DNA of 42,227 nucleotides from Marinitenerispora sediminis (lineage in GTDB: Bacteria > Actinomycetota > Actinomycetes > Streptosporangiales > Streptosporangiaceae). Location: positions 1-42,227 of the forward strand of contig NZ_QEIO01000036.1 of assembly GCF_003336425.1 (NCBI RefSeq), in the 5' to 3' direction. A program made the position numbers and the translations under genes. Positions within the stretch are counted from its first letter, which is position 1. Each line of letters starts with the position of its first letter. The notes beneath the pieces are model-generated. The model worked only from the letters and a program-made list of their open reading frames with translations, ran no database searches and was not told the origin of the DNA. Positions 7,351 to 15,074 of this stretch are shown here, one piece after another.

Positions 7351-7822
7351 CACCGCCGCCGGCGAAGACTGATCCGGCCGACCGCGCGGCCGGTGGCCCC
7401 ACGCCGCCACCGGCCAGGTGACCGGTCCGCAACCGGTAGGGTTGCGCACGACCGGGATGGCGGTTCCCAGGGCTGGTCACAGCCTCCGTGGCGTGAACGG
7501 AGAAAATGATCTCCGTGGCGTGAACGGAGAAAACGGCCTCCGTGGCGGCTACGGAGAACTGCCTCCGTGGCGGGTACGGGGAATCCGGTCTCCGTGGTGT
7601 GTACGGGACGACGGGCCTCCGTGGCGGCTGCGGAAAGCCGTCTCCGTGGCGGTACGGGGGAACGGATCTCCGTCGCGTGAACGGAGGAACCGGTCTCCCG
7701 TACGCGGGGGAGGAAGGGACCTCCGCGGCGTGAGCAGAGGCACGGACCTCCGCGGCGCACACGGGGCAGACCAGGCCACCCGGTCCACCAGTCAACATCC
7801 AGGTGTCGAGGAGACAACCACC
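7351..7822 (+). other. 472-bp intergenic region before ndk holding a palindrome array
   Basis: No separate gene is visible. The first 130 bp are GC-rich with short hairpins; the rest is mostly the repeat array described at 7484-7766. The last 56 bp lead into ndk with its ribosome site. The forward frame is open from GTG 7418 through the array into ndk, but the repeat units change frame (spacings of 25, 26 and 27 bp), so the array is conserved as DNA or RNA rather than protein. Confidence 0.7.
7484..7766. repeat. Array of about 11 imperfect palindromes, period 25-27 bp
   Basis: Units begin with CTCCGT (or a close variant) at 7484, 7511, 7538, 7563, 7590, 7617, 7642, 7668, 7695, 7721 and 7748. 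The clearest copy reads CTCCGTGGCGTGAACGGAGA: 6-bp arms CTCCGT and ACGGAG around a 7-nt centre, usually GGCGTGA or GGCGGCT. Copies 1-3 and 8 keep near-perfect arms; later copies decay (ACGGGG, GCAGAG), some still able to pair through G-T. The gaps between units are 6-8 nt, often starting with A residues. Steps are 27,27,25,27,27,25,26,27,26,27 (mean 26.4 bp, near 2.5 helical turns). Each unit can form a small hairpin in RNA, or be one site for a dimeric protein. I do not recognise the element. Confidence 0.88.
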
Positions 7823-8230
7823 GTGGAGCGCACTCTTGTCCTGATCAAGCCCGATGGCGTGCGGCGCAGCATCATCGGGGAGGTCATCTCCCGTATCGAG
7901 CGCAAGGGCCTGAAGATCGTGGCCCTGGACCTGCGCACGCTCGACGCGGACACCGCGAAGACGCACTACGAGGAGCACGCCGCCCGGCCGTTCTTCGACT
8001 CGCTGGTCGAGTTCATCACCGGCGGCCCGCTCGTGGCCATGGTGGTCGAGGGCGAGCGCGCCGTCGAGGCGTTCCGTGCGCTGGCCGGCGCGACCGACCC
8101 GGTGCAGGCCGCCCCCGGCACCATCCGCGGCGACTTCGCGCTGGAGGTCCAGCAGAACATCGTGCACGGCTCGGACTCCACCTACTCCGCCGACCGCGAG
8201 ATCAAGCTGTTCTTCCCGGAACTCGGCTGA
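7823..8230 (+). CDS. ndk: Nucleoside diphosphate kinase
   Basis: Ndk (135 aa) moves the gamma phosphate from ATP to nucleoside diphosphates through a phosphohistidine and so balances NTP and dNTP pools. The start GTG 7823 has GAGGAGA 8 nt upstream. Motifs: [12 protein letters not shown] at the N-terminus (K9 binds phosphate), and the active-site H115 in NIVHGSDS, followed by the usual A-D-R-E-I and FFPELG end. Length is standard. It lies downstream of folC and DUF4233, separated by the palindrome array, which sits where a 5' untranslated region or promoter would be. A long hairpin terminator follows at 8265. Confidence 0.97.
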   Translation: MERTLVLIKPDGVRRSIIGEVISRIERKGLKIVALDLRTLDADTAKTHYEEHAARPFFDSLVEFITGGPLVAMVVEGERAVEAFRALAGATDPVQAAPGTIRGDFALEVQQNIVHGSDSTYSADREIKLFFPELG

Positions 8231-8264
8231 CACACGGCGGCTCCGGCCCGCCATCCCCGCCTTC

Positions 8265-8299
8265 CGGCCGGGCGAGACCCCTCGGGTTTCGCCCGGCCG
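8265..8299 (+). terminator. Long hairpin terminator after ndk
   Basis: CGGCCGGGCGA (8265-8275) pairs with TCGCCCGGCCG (8289-8299), and the inner GACCC/GGGTT extends the stem to a 3-nt loop (one G-T pair). The sequence TATTCGTTCTC follows. It separates ndk from the mre cluster. Confidence 0.82.
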
Positions 8300-8336
8300 T
8301 ATTCGTTCTCGCAGCCCACAGAGTTCGGTGTGTTTG

Positions 8337-8366
8337 CGTAACGGTGTGACTGCTGAGCGTTACGAT
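8337..8366 (+). promoter_or_regulatory. Inverted repeat and candidate -10 upstream of mreB
   Basis: CGTAACG (8337-8343) and CGTTACG (8358-8364) are inverted copies 14 nt apart, and the second overlaps TACGAT (8361-8366), a good -10-like hexamer. It lies about 110 bp before mreB, in a stretch less GC-rich than its flanks, so a promoter with an operator is plausible. No clear -35 is seen. Confidence 0.38.
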
Positions 8367-8474
8367 ACGGGTAGCTCGGTCCGCTTCCGTGTCGGATCGG
8401 GGTCGTAATGACCGCCCTGTGCAGTAACCCGCCCCGTGTACGTCGCACCCGATTGGTGTCGCCGAGGACGTTTC

Positions 8475-9509
8475 ATGACCAATAATCTCGCCTTTCTCGG
8501 CCGCGACATGGCCGTCGATCTCGGGACCGCCAACACGCTGGTTTACGTGCGGGGCCGTGGGATCGTCCTCAACGAACCCTCGGTGGTGGCCCTGAACACG
8601 TCGACCGGGAAGATCGTCGCGGTCGGCATCGAGGCCAAGCAGATGATCGGGCGCACACCGAGCAACATCACCGCCGTGCGCCCGCTCAAGGACGGCGTCA
8701 TCGCCGACTTCGAGATCACCGAGCGCATGCTGCGCTACTTCATCCAGAAGATCCACCGGCGCAGGCACTTCGCCAAACCGCGCATCATCGTCGCGGTACC
8801 GAGCGGGATCACCTCCGTCGAGCACCGCGCGGTCAAGGAGGCCGGCTACCAGGCCGGCGCCCGCCGGGTCTACATCATCGAGGAACCCATGGCCGCCGCG
8901 ATCGGCGCCGGGCTCCCGGTGCACGAACCGACCGGCAACATGGTCGTCGACATCGGCGGCGGCACCACCGAGGTCGCCGTGATCTCCATGGGCGGGATCG
9001 TCACCTCGCAGTCCATCCGGGTCGGCGGCGACGAGCTCGACCAGGCGATCATGACCTTCGTCAAGAAGGAGTACTCCCTGATGATCGGGGAGCGCACCGC
9101 CGAGGAGATCAAGGTCGCCATCGGCTCCGCCTACCCCACGACCGCCGAGGAGCTGCACGCCGAGGTCCGCGGCCGCGACCTCATCAGCGGGCTCCCCAAG
9201 ACCGTGGTGATGTCGGCCGCCGACGTGCGGCAGGCCATCGAGGAGCCGGTCACCGCCATCATCGACGCCGTCCGAACCTCGCTGGACAAGTGCCCGCCGG
9301 AGCTGTCCGGCGACATCATGGACCGCGGCATCGCCGTGACCGGCGGCGGCGCCCTGCTGCGCGGACTCGACGAGCGGCTCCGCCACGAGACCGGAATGCC
9401 CATCCACGTGGCCGAGAACGCCCTCGACTCCGTGGCCATCGGGTCGGGCACCTGCGTGGAGAACTACGAACGCCTGAGCCAGGTGCTGATCCCGGACCGG
9501 CGTCGCTGA
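8475..9509 (+). CDS. mreB: Rod shape-determining protein MreB
   Basis: MreB (344 aa) is the bacterial actin that forms membrane-bound filaments and positions wall synthesis; in mycelial actinobacteria it acts mainly in spore-wall building. I start at ATG 8475 ([21 protein letters not shown]), which has GAGGA 6 nt upstream, rather than at the in-frame GTG 13 codons earlier. Actin-fold marks: phosphate-1 loop DLGTANT (15-21), [19 protein letters not shown], phosphate-2 [11 protein letters not shown], and the adenosine motif [14 protein letters not shown] near the C-terminus. The length matches the family. First gene of the mreBCD-mrdA-rodA unit. Confidence 0.97.
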   Translation: MTNNLAFLGRDMAVDLGTANTLVYVRGRGIVLNEPSVVALNTSTGKIVAVGIEAKQMIGRTPSNITAVRPLKDGVIADFEITERMLRYFIQKIHRRRHFAKPRIIVAVPSGITSVEHRAVKEAGYQAGARRVYIIEEPMAAAIGAGLPVHEPTGNMVVDIGGGTTEVAVISMGGIVTSQSIRVGGDELDQAIMTFVKKEYSLMIGERTAEEIKVAIGSAYPTTAEELHAEVRGRDLISGLPKTVVMSAADVRQAIEEPVTAIIDAVRTSLDKCPPELSGDIMDRGIAVTGGGALLRGLDERLRHETGMPIHVAENALDSVAIGSGTCVENYERLSQVLIPDRRR

Positions 9510-9552
9510 TGCCGACCGCACCCGGTGACGCAGCACCGGAGGGAGCCTGACC

Positions 9553-10806
9553 ATGTTTCGCGACACCTCCCGCTCGCGGCTCGTCCTCGGAGTCCTGCTG
9601 GCCCTCTCGCTGACCCTGCTCGTCCTGGACGAGCGGGACGACGCCAACCCGGTCTCCGGCACCGCGCGCGCCGTCGGCGCGGCGGTGTTCGAGCCGATCT
9701 CCGCGGCCGTCACCCTCGCCTCCCGCCCGATCAGCGACGGCTACCGCGCGCTGGCCGCCGCGCCCGGCGCCCAGCGCCGCATCGCGGAGCTGGAGGCGCG
9801 CAACGCCGAGTTGACCCGGGAACTGGAGAGCGTCGACGCCGACGCCGCGCGCTCCCGGGAGCTGGCGGACCTGCTCCACCTGGCCGGGCTCGGCCGCTAC
9901 GAGGTCGTCGCGGCGCACGCCGTCACCCGGATGACCGCCCAGGGCTTCTCCGACACCGCCACCCTCGACGTCGGCCGCCGCGACGGGGTCACCGCCGACA
10001 TGACCGTGGTCAACGGCGACGGGCTGGTCGGCCGGGTGGTGCGGACCACCGAGCGCACCTCCACGGTGCTGCTCGTCACCGACGGCGCCTCCTCGGTCGG
10101 CGCCCGCCTGGAGGGCTCGAAGGAGATCGGGGTCATCAGCGGCGGCACGCACGGCATCGCCGACACGGCGCCGCTGCGCCTCGAACTGCTCGACGGCACG
10201 GCGACCGTCCGCAAGGGCGAACGCGTCGTCACGCTCGGCTCGCACGGCGGAGCCCCGTACGTGCCCGGTGTCCCGATCGGCACCGTGCGCCACGTCGAGG
10301 ACACCCCCGGGGCGCTGACCCGCACCGCCAGGGTCGCACCGGCGGTGGACCTCAGCCGGCTGGACGTGGTGGGCGTGGTGGTGGCCCCGCCCGAGACCGA
10401 CCCGCGCGACTCCGTGCTGCCGCCCAAACCCGATCCGCGCGCCCAGGCCGAGCAGCGCCACAACGGCCGGCCGGACCGGGGGCGCAAGACGGCCCCGAAG
10501 CACGACGGCGCCGAGGATCCGGCGGACCCGCGGCACCCGGACGGGGCGGTCGCGCGCGGCAAGGCCAGCACCAGCGCCGGCCAGGTCGCCCCCGCCCGGC
10601 CGGCCGAGCCCGCGCCGCGCGCCCCCGGAGGCGGGGGCGGCCCGCCGTCCGGCGGGCAGAGCCGCCCGCCCGCGCCGGCCGACCCGCCCGCCGCCGAGCC
10701 GGCCGCGCCGGCCGACACCGGGGGTGTCGCCGGCCCCGCCGGTGCGGAACCGGGTGATCTCGCCAACCCGCCGCGCCGCCCGCCCCGGCCGCCGGAGCGC
10801 GGCTGA
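9553..10806 (+). CDS. mreC: Cell-shape protein MreC with a long Pro/Ala-rich tail
   Basis: MreC (417 aa) links MreB filaments to the penicillin-binding proteins outside the membrane. The start ATG 9553 has GGAGGGAG upstream. Order: one membrane segment about 9-26, a coiled coil about 72-110 (AQRRIAELEARNAEL), then the double beta-barrel domain to about residue 280, with GFSDTATLDVGRRDGV, GLVGRVV, TLGSHGGAPYVPGVPIGTV and LDVVGVVV. The remaining 135 or so residues are low-complexity Pro/Ala/Gly/Arg. Core MreC ends near residue 280, so the tail is an add-on, perhaps for wall or partner binding; this is inference. A GC-rich 130-bp gap separates it from mreD. Confidence 0.94.
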   Translation: MFRDTSRSRLVLGVLLALSLTLLVLDERDDANPVSGTARAVGAAVFEPISAAVTLASRPISDGYRALAAAPGAQRRIAELEARNAELTRELESVDADAARSRELADLLHLAGLGRYEVVAAHAVTRMTAQGFSDTATLDVGRRDGVTADMTVVNGDGLVGRVVRTTERTSTVLLVTDGASSVGARLEGSKEIGVISGGTHGIADTAPLRLELLDGTATVRKGERVVTLGSHGGAPYVPGVPIGTVRHVEDTPGALTRTARVAPAVDLSRLDVVGVVVAPPETDPRDSVLPPKPDPRAQAEQRHNGRPDRGRKTAPKHDGAEDPADPRHPDGAVARGKASTSAGQVAPARPAEPAPRAPGGGGGPPSGGQSRPPAPADPPAAEPAAPADTGGVAGPAGAEPGDLANPPRRPPRPPERG

Positions 10807-10936
10807 TGCGGGCCGCCTGCCGCGGGCGGTCCGCGCGGCCCGCGCGGCGGCGCGGCCCGGCCGGCGCATCAGCGGCGCCGGAACACCGCGCCGCGCCACC
10901 GGCCCCCGTCGAACACGCCCTGGAGGAGGAGCCCCG

Positions 10937-11488
10937 ATGATCCGACGGACACTGGCCGCCGTACTCGTGGCGGTGGCCGTGCTGCTCCAGACCGTGGTGG
11001 TGAACCGGCTGCCGATGCCATGGGGGGTCGGGCCGGACCTGGCCCTGCTGACCGTGGTGGCGGTCGCCATGCGCACGACGGCGGTGACCGGCGCCGTCGC
11101 CGGCTTCCTGGGCGGCCTGGCCATCGACATCCTGCCGCCCGCCGACCACGAGCTCGGCCGCTACGCCCTGGTGCTCTGCCTGGCCGGCTACCTGGCCGGC
11201 GCGCTGCGCGATCCCATCTCGCGCGCCGGCGGGCTGTGGCCGTTCGGCGTCGCCGCGCTGGCCACGGCCGGGGTCTCCCTGGGCTTCGCCGGCGTCGGGG
11301 TCGTCCTCGGCGATCCGCGGGTGACCCTGGGCGGGGTCCTCGGTGTCCTGCCGCCCACCCTGCTCCTGACCATGGTGGTGAGCCCGTTCGTGCTGTACCC
11401 GGTGTTCTGGATGCTGCGTCGGACCGAGCGCGACGACTTCCGGGCCGTCGGCGCGACCCCGTGGGCGAACGGGGGCATCGTCAGATGA
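10937..11488 (+). CDS. mreD: Rod shape-determining protein MreD
   Basis: MreD (183 aa) is the polytopic membrane partner of MreC in the elongasome. I use ATG 10937, which has GGAGGAGG 8 nt upstream, although the frame is open further back. Five to six membrane segments are visible: about 5-22, 31-50, 55-72, 78-95, 102-125 and 135-160, with the family's GPDLALL and GLAIDILPP near the second and third. Its stop overlaps the start of mrdA in ATGA (4 bp), so the two proteins are coupled. There is no catalytic motif, as expected. The sequence is poorly conserved in this family, so context carries part of the call. Confidence 0.92.
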   Translation: MIRRTLAAVLVAVAVLLQTVVVNRLPMPWGVGPDLALLTVVAVAMRTTAVTGAVAGFLGGLAIDILPPADHELGRYALVLCLAGYLAGALRDPISRAGGLWPFGVAALATAGVSLGFAGVGVVLGDPRVTLGGVLGVLPPTLLLTMVVSPFVLYPVFWMLRRTERDDFRAVGATPWANGGIVR

Positions 11489-13692
11489 GGACGTACCCCC
11501 GGCCCACGATCGTCGAGCCGCCGCGGCGCCCGGGGCGGCGCGGCCTGATCACGGCGCAGGTGCTGGTGCTGAGCCTGCTGGCCGTGCTCACCGGCCGGCT
11601 CTGGTACCTCCAGGTGCCCATGGCCGACCACTACCGGCAGCTGGCCGCCGCCAACCACAGCCAGGACCTCATCATCCCCGCGACCCGGGGCCAGATCCTC
11701 GACGGCGCGGGGCGCCCCCTGGTCCGCAACCGCACGGAGCTGGTCGTCTCCGCCGACTTCCACGCGCTCGCCCGGCAGGAGGACGGCGGTGACGCGGTGC
11801 TGCGCCGGGTGGCCGAGGTACTCGGCGTCCCGCACGCGGAGCTCCGGCAGCGGGTCCGGCTGTGCGGGCCGCAGGTCAGCCGGCCGTGCTGGCCCGGATC
11901 GCCCTACCAGCCCATCACGCTGGCCGAGGGCGTCGAACCGCAGCTCGCGCTGCAGATCATGGAGCGCCAGGAGGAGTTCCCCGGCATCTCCGCCCAGCAG
12001 AGCGCGGTCCGCGACTACCCCGGCGGCGCGAGCGCGGTCCAGGCCCTCGGCTACCTCCAGCCGGCCACCGAGGAGGAGCTCGCCGCGCGCGAGGAGCTGC
12101 GGGCGCAGTTCAGCGGCGTCACCCAGGTGGGCCGTGACGGCCTGGAGGCCACCTACGACGAGCAGCTGCGCGGCGTGGCGGGCGTGCGCACGCTCGCCGT
12201 GGACAGCCGGGGCAACGTCACCGGCCTGGTCACCGAGCGCCGGGCGCAGCCCGGCCAGCACCTCGTCACCAGCCTCGACGCCCGGGTGCAGCGGGTGGTC
12301 GAGGAGGCCCTGACCCACGGGATCGAGCGCTCCCGGGCCAACGGCTACCCCGCCGACTCCGCCGCCAGCGTGGTCATGGACGTGCGCACCGGCCGGGTGA
12401 TCGCCATGGCCAGCGTTCCCACCTACGACCCCGAGGTGTGGGACGGCGGGATCGACCAGCGCACCTACGACCGCCTGCTCAGCGAGGAGGCCGGCGAGCC
12501 GCTGATCTCCCGCGCGCTCCAGGGCCAGTTCCCGCCCGCGTCGACCTTCAAGGTCTCCTCGCTCGCGGCCGCCGTGGAGAACGGCTCCCCGCTGCGCGGC
12601 ACCTACTCCTGCCCCAGCTCCATCAACGTCGGCGACCGCGCGTTCCACAACTACGAGAGCAACGCGCACGGCAGCCTCAGCCTGCACCAGGCCATCGTGG
12701 TCTCCTGCAACACCGTCTTCTACCAGCTGGCCTACGACATGTGGAAGGCCGACGGGGGCATGCGGCCGAAGGAGGAGCCGCGCGACGCCATGTCCGCCAT
12801 GGCGAAGGGGTTCGGCTTCGGCAAGCCCACCGGCATCGACCTCCCGAACGAGTCCGTCGGCCGCATCCCCGACCGGGACTGGAAGCTGGAGTACTGGGAG
12901 AGTACCCGCGAGGACATCTGCCGGCGCGCCAAGTCCGGCTATCCGGAGGTCGCCCGCAAGGATCCCGCGCACGCGGCCTACCTCCAGGCGGTGGCCAAGG
13001 AGCAGTGCGTCGACGGCTACGTGTGGCGGGCCGGCGACGCCGCCAACTTCGCCATCGGCCAGGGCGACGTGCTCGTCACCCCGCTGCAGCTCGCCCGTGC
13101 CTACGCGGCCATCGCCAACGGCGGCACCCTGTACGCGCCGCGGGTCGGCAAGGCGTTCATCTCCGCCGACGGCGAGCAGGTCGAGGAGATCCCGCCGAAG
13201 CCCAATGGGCGGCTGCCGGTCAGTGACGAGACGCTGGCCTACCTGCGCGCCGCCCTCGCCGACGTACCCAAGAAGGGCACCGCGGCCGGGGCCTTCCACG
13301 GGTTCCCGCAGGACCGCGTCTCCATCGCCGGCAAGACCGGGTCCGCCACGGTCGTCGGCAAGCGGGAGTCCGCCTGGTTCGCCTCCTACGCGCCGGCGGA
13401 CGACCCGCAGCTCGCGGTCGTCGTCCTCATCTCCCAGGGCGGTACCGGCGGCACCGCAGCGGCGCCGGTGGCCCGGGAGATCTACGACGGCATCTACGGC
13501 TTCGAGCCGCCGGAGGACCTCCCCGAGGCGCAGGAGGCCGGGCAGGAGCAGCCGGGCCCGCGGCCCGGCGACCAGCGCGAGGGCCGTCCGCGCCGCGCGC
13601 CGCGCCCGGCCCTGCCGGGGGGCGTACCGCCCGCCCAGCTCCCGGTGGTCCGGCCGGACGGCACGGTGGCCGCACCCGCGGGCTACGAGTAG
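11485..13692 (+). CDS. mrdA: Penicillin-binding protein 2 (elongasome transpeptidase)
   Basis: A class B PBP of 735 aa that crosslinks peptidoglycan together with RodA. The start ATG 11485 overlaps the mreD stop. Order: cytosolic Pro/Arg-rich 1-19, one membrane segment about 21-43, the PBP dimerisation domain about 55-250 with the RGQILDGAGRPL motif, and the transpeptidase domain about 290-670. Catalytic motifs: S353-T-F-K356 (acyl-forming serine), S407-C-N409, and K617-T-G619. A low-complexity Pro/Arg/Glu tail of about 60 residues follows GIYGFEPP. Two cysteines in the dimerisation domain (LCGPQVSRPCW) and others in the transpeptidase domain could form disulfides outside the cell. Confidence 0.96.
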   Translation: MRTYPRPTIVEPPRRPGRRGLITAQVLVLSLLAVLTGRLWYLQVPMADHYRQLAAANHSQDLIIPATRGQILDGAGRPLVRNRTELVVSADFHALARQEDGGDAVLRRVAEVLGVPHAELRQRVRLCGPQVSRPCWPGSPYQPITLAEGVEPQLALQIMERQEEFPGISAQQSAVRDYPGGASAVQALGYLQPATEEELAAREELRAQFSGVTQVGRDGLEATYDEQLRGVAGVRTLAVDSRGNVTGLVTERRAQPGQHLVTSLDARVQRVVEEALTHGIERSRANGYPADSAASVVMDVRTGRVIAMASVPTYDPEVWDGGIDQRTYDRLLSEEAGEPLISRALQGQFPPASTFKVSSLAAAVENGSPLRGTYSCPSSINVGDRAFHNYESNAHGSLSLHQAIVVSCNTVFYQLAYDMWKADGGMRPKEEPRDAMSAMAKGFGFGKPTGIDLPNESVGRIPDRDWKLEYWESTREDICRRAKSGYPEVARKDPAHAAYLQAVAKEQCVDGYVWRAGDAANFAIGQGDVLVTPLQLARAYAAIANGGTLYAPRVGKAFISADGEQVEEIPPKPNGRLPVSDETLAYLRAALADVPKKGTAAGAFHGFPQDRVSIAGKTGSATVVGKRESAWFASYAPADDPQLAVVVLISQGGTGGTAAAPVAREIYDGIYGFEPPEDLPEAQEAGQEQPGPRPGDQREGRPRRAPRPALPGGVPPAQLPVVRPDGTVAAPAGYE

Positions 13693-13777
13693 CCCAGGGC
13701 CCCGCATCCACGCATCCGCCCCGCGCGCCCCGCGGCCCCGTGCCGCGGCGCCGCCCTACCGGAACAGGTCGATCGGC

Positions 13778-14956
13778 ATGTCGCTGTATCCGAGTCCGCA
13801 GGTCCAGCCGCGGTCATGGCGCGGCCGCGTCGTGTGGTTCATGGTCGCCGGGATGCACCGCCGCATCGACTGGCCGCTGCTGTCGGCCGTCGCCGGCCTC
13901 TCCGTGATCGGCCTGCTGCTGGTGTGGGCGTCCACGGCCGCGGGCGGCGACCCGGCCGCCTCCATGGGCTTCGTCCGCCGGCACCTCGCGCACCTGGGTC
14001 TGGGGGCGGTGGTCTGCCTCGCGGTCGCGGCCGTCGACTACCGCGTGCCGCGCGCCTACGCGCCGATCATCTTCGTTCTCGCCGCGGTCGGGCTGTCCCT
14101 GGTGCTGACGCCGCTCGGTGCGGTGATCAACGGATCGCGGTCATGGATCGTGGTCGGCGGTTTCCAGGCGCAGCCGGGCGAGGTCGCCAAGATCGCGCTC
14201 ATCCTGGGCGTGGCGATGCTGCTGGGGGAGCCGCGCGACGGCGAGCACGCGCCCACCACCCGCGACGTGCTGGGCAGCCTGGTGGCGCTGGCCGTGCCGA
14301 TGGGCCTCATCCTGCTGCAGCCTGACCTGGGCACCGCCATGGTGCTCGGCGCCATCTACCTGGGGATGCTCGCGCTGTCCGGGGCGCCGATCCGCTGGGT
14401 GCTCGGACTGGTGGGCTGCGGGCTGCTCGGAATCCTGGCGGTCTGGTGGTTCGGGCTGCTCAAGGACTACCAGCTGGCCCGGTTCGCGACGTTCGTCGAT
14501 CCCACGGCCGACCCGCAGGGCGCCGGCTACAACGCCAACCAGGCGCTCATCGCGATCGGCTCCGGCGGCCTCAGCGGCACCGGACTGTTCCGCGGCGAGC
14601 AGACCGCCGGCCGCTTCGTCCCGGAGCAGCACACCGACTTCATCTTCACGGTGGCGGGTGAGGAGCTCGGGTTCTTGGGGGGCGCGCTGATCATCGGCCT
14701 GATCGGCGTCGTCATCTGGCGCACCCTGCGGATCGCGGCCGGCTGCGACGGGCCCTACGGCCGGCTGGTGTGCGTCGGCGTCGCGTCCTGGCTGACCTTC
14801 CAGAGCTTCATCAACATCGGCATGACGCTCGGGATCATGCCGATCACCGGGCTGCCGCTGCCCTTCGTCTCCTACGGCGGCACCGCCAGCATCGCCCACC
14901 TCACCGCGATCGGCCTGGTGCTCGGCATCCACGGGCGCTACCGGGCGTTCCACTGA
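13778..14956 (+). CDS. rodA: RodA, SEDS-family peptidoglycan glycosyltransferase
   Basis: RodA (392 aa) polymerises lipid II into glycan strands and works with PBP2. Ten or so membrane segments begin after DWPLL near residue 31. Family marks: GSRSWI with FQAQPGEVAKIALIL, LLQPDLGTAMVL, and the loop RFVPEQHTDFIF, where D287 matches the catalytic aspartate, then AGEELGFLGG, and GLPLPFVSYGG near the end. The start is uncertain: ATG 13778 gives a 30-residue cytosolic lead but only a weak ribosome site; ATG 13841 and 13853 are shorter options. It follows mrdA by 85 bp in the same unit. A hairpin at 14993 lies beyond it. Confidence 0.95.
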   Translation: MSLYPSPQVQPRSWRGRVVWFMVAGMHRRIDWPLLSAVAGLSVIGLLLVWASTAAGGDPAASMGFVRRHLAHLGLGAVVCLAVAAVDYRVPRAYAPIIFVLAAVGLSLVLTPLGAVINGSRSWIVVGGFQAQPGEVAKIALILGVAMLLGEPRDGEHAPTTRDVLGSLVALAVPMGLILLQPDLGTAMVLGAIYLGMLALSGAPIRWVLGLVGCGLLGILAVWWFGLLKDYQLARFATFVDPTADPQGAGYNANQALIAIGSGGLSGTGLFRGEQTAGRFVPEQHTDFIFTVAGEELGFLGGALIIGLIGVVIWRTLRIAAGCDGPYGRLVCVGVASWLTFQSFINIGMTLGIMPITGLPLPFVSYGGTASIAHLTAIGLVLGIHGRYRAFH

Positions 14957-14992
14957 CCGCGCCGGGCCGCGCCGCGCCAGCGCGCGGTGGGA

Positions 14993-15014
14993 ACGGGCCC
15001 GTGCGCGGGCCCGT
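14993..15014 (+). terminator. Hairpin between rodA and the radical SAM gene
   Basis: ACGGGCCC (14993-15000) pairs with GGGCCCGT (15007-15014) across a 6-nt loop. It is a likely terminator or attenuator ending the elongasome unit; the next gene has its own ribosome site 60 bp on. Confidence 0.55.
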
Positions 15015-15019
15015 AGGCT
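15014..15019 (+). promoter_or_regulatory. Candidate -10 box upstream of the radical SAM gene
   Basis: TAGGCT fits TANNNT and lies 56 bp before the ATG at 15075. The same CGTAGGCT octamer occurs before proA (25068-25075). No clear -35; low certainty. Confidence 0.28.
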
Positions 15020-15074
15020 GGGAGACCGACCACAAAGTCGACCGATTAGCCATCTCCAGCGGAGGCGTCCCACC

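Noticed and set aside
7484-7766. CRISPR-like array before ndk
   Set aside because: Units are short, degenerate palindromes separated by only 6-8 nt, with no spacer-length unique sequence and no cas genes nearby.
5642-8254. 870-codon open frame on the minus strand
   Set aside because: It lies opposite folC, DUF4233 and ndk, is full of His/Arg/Asp-rich shadow sequence, and has no motif; long antisense frames are expected at this GC content.
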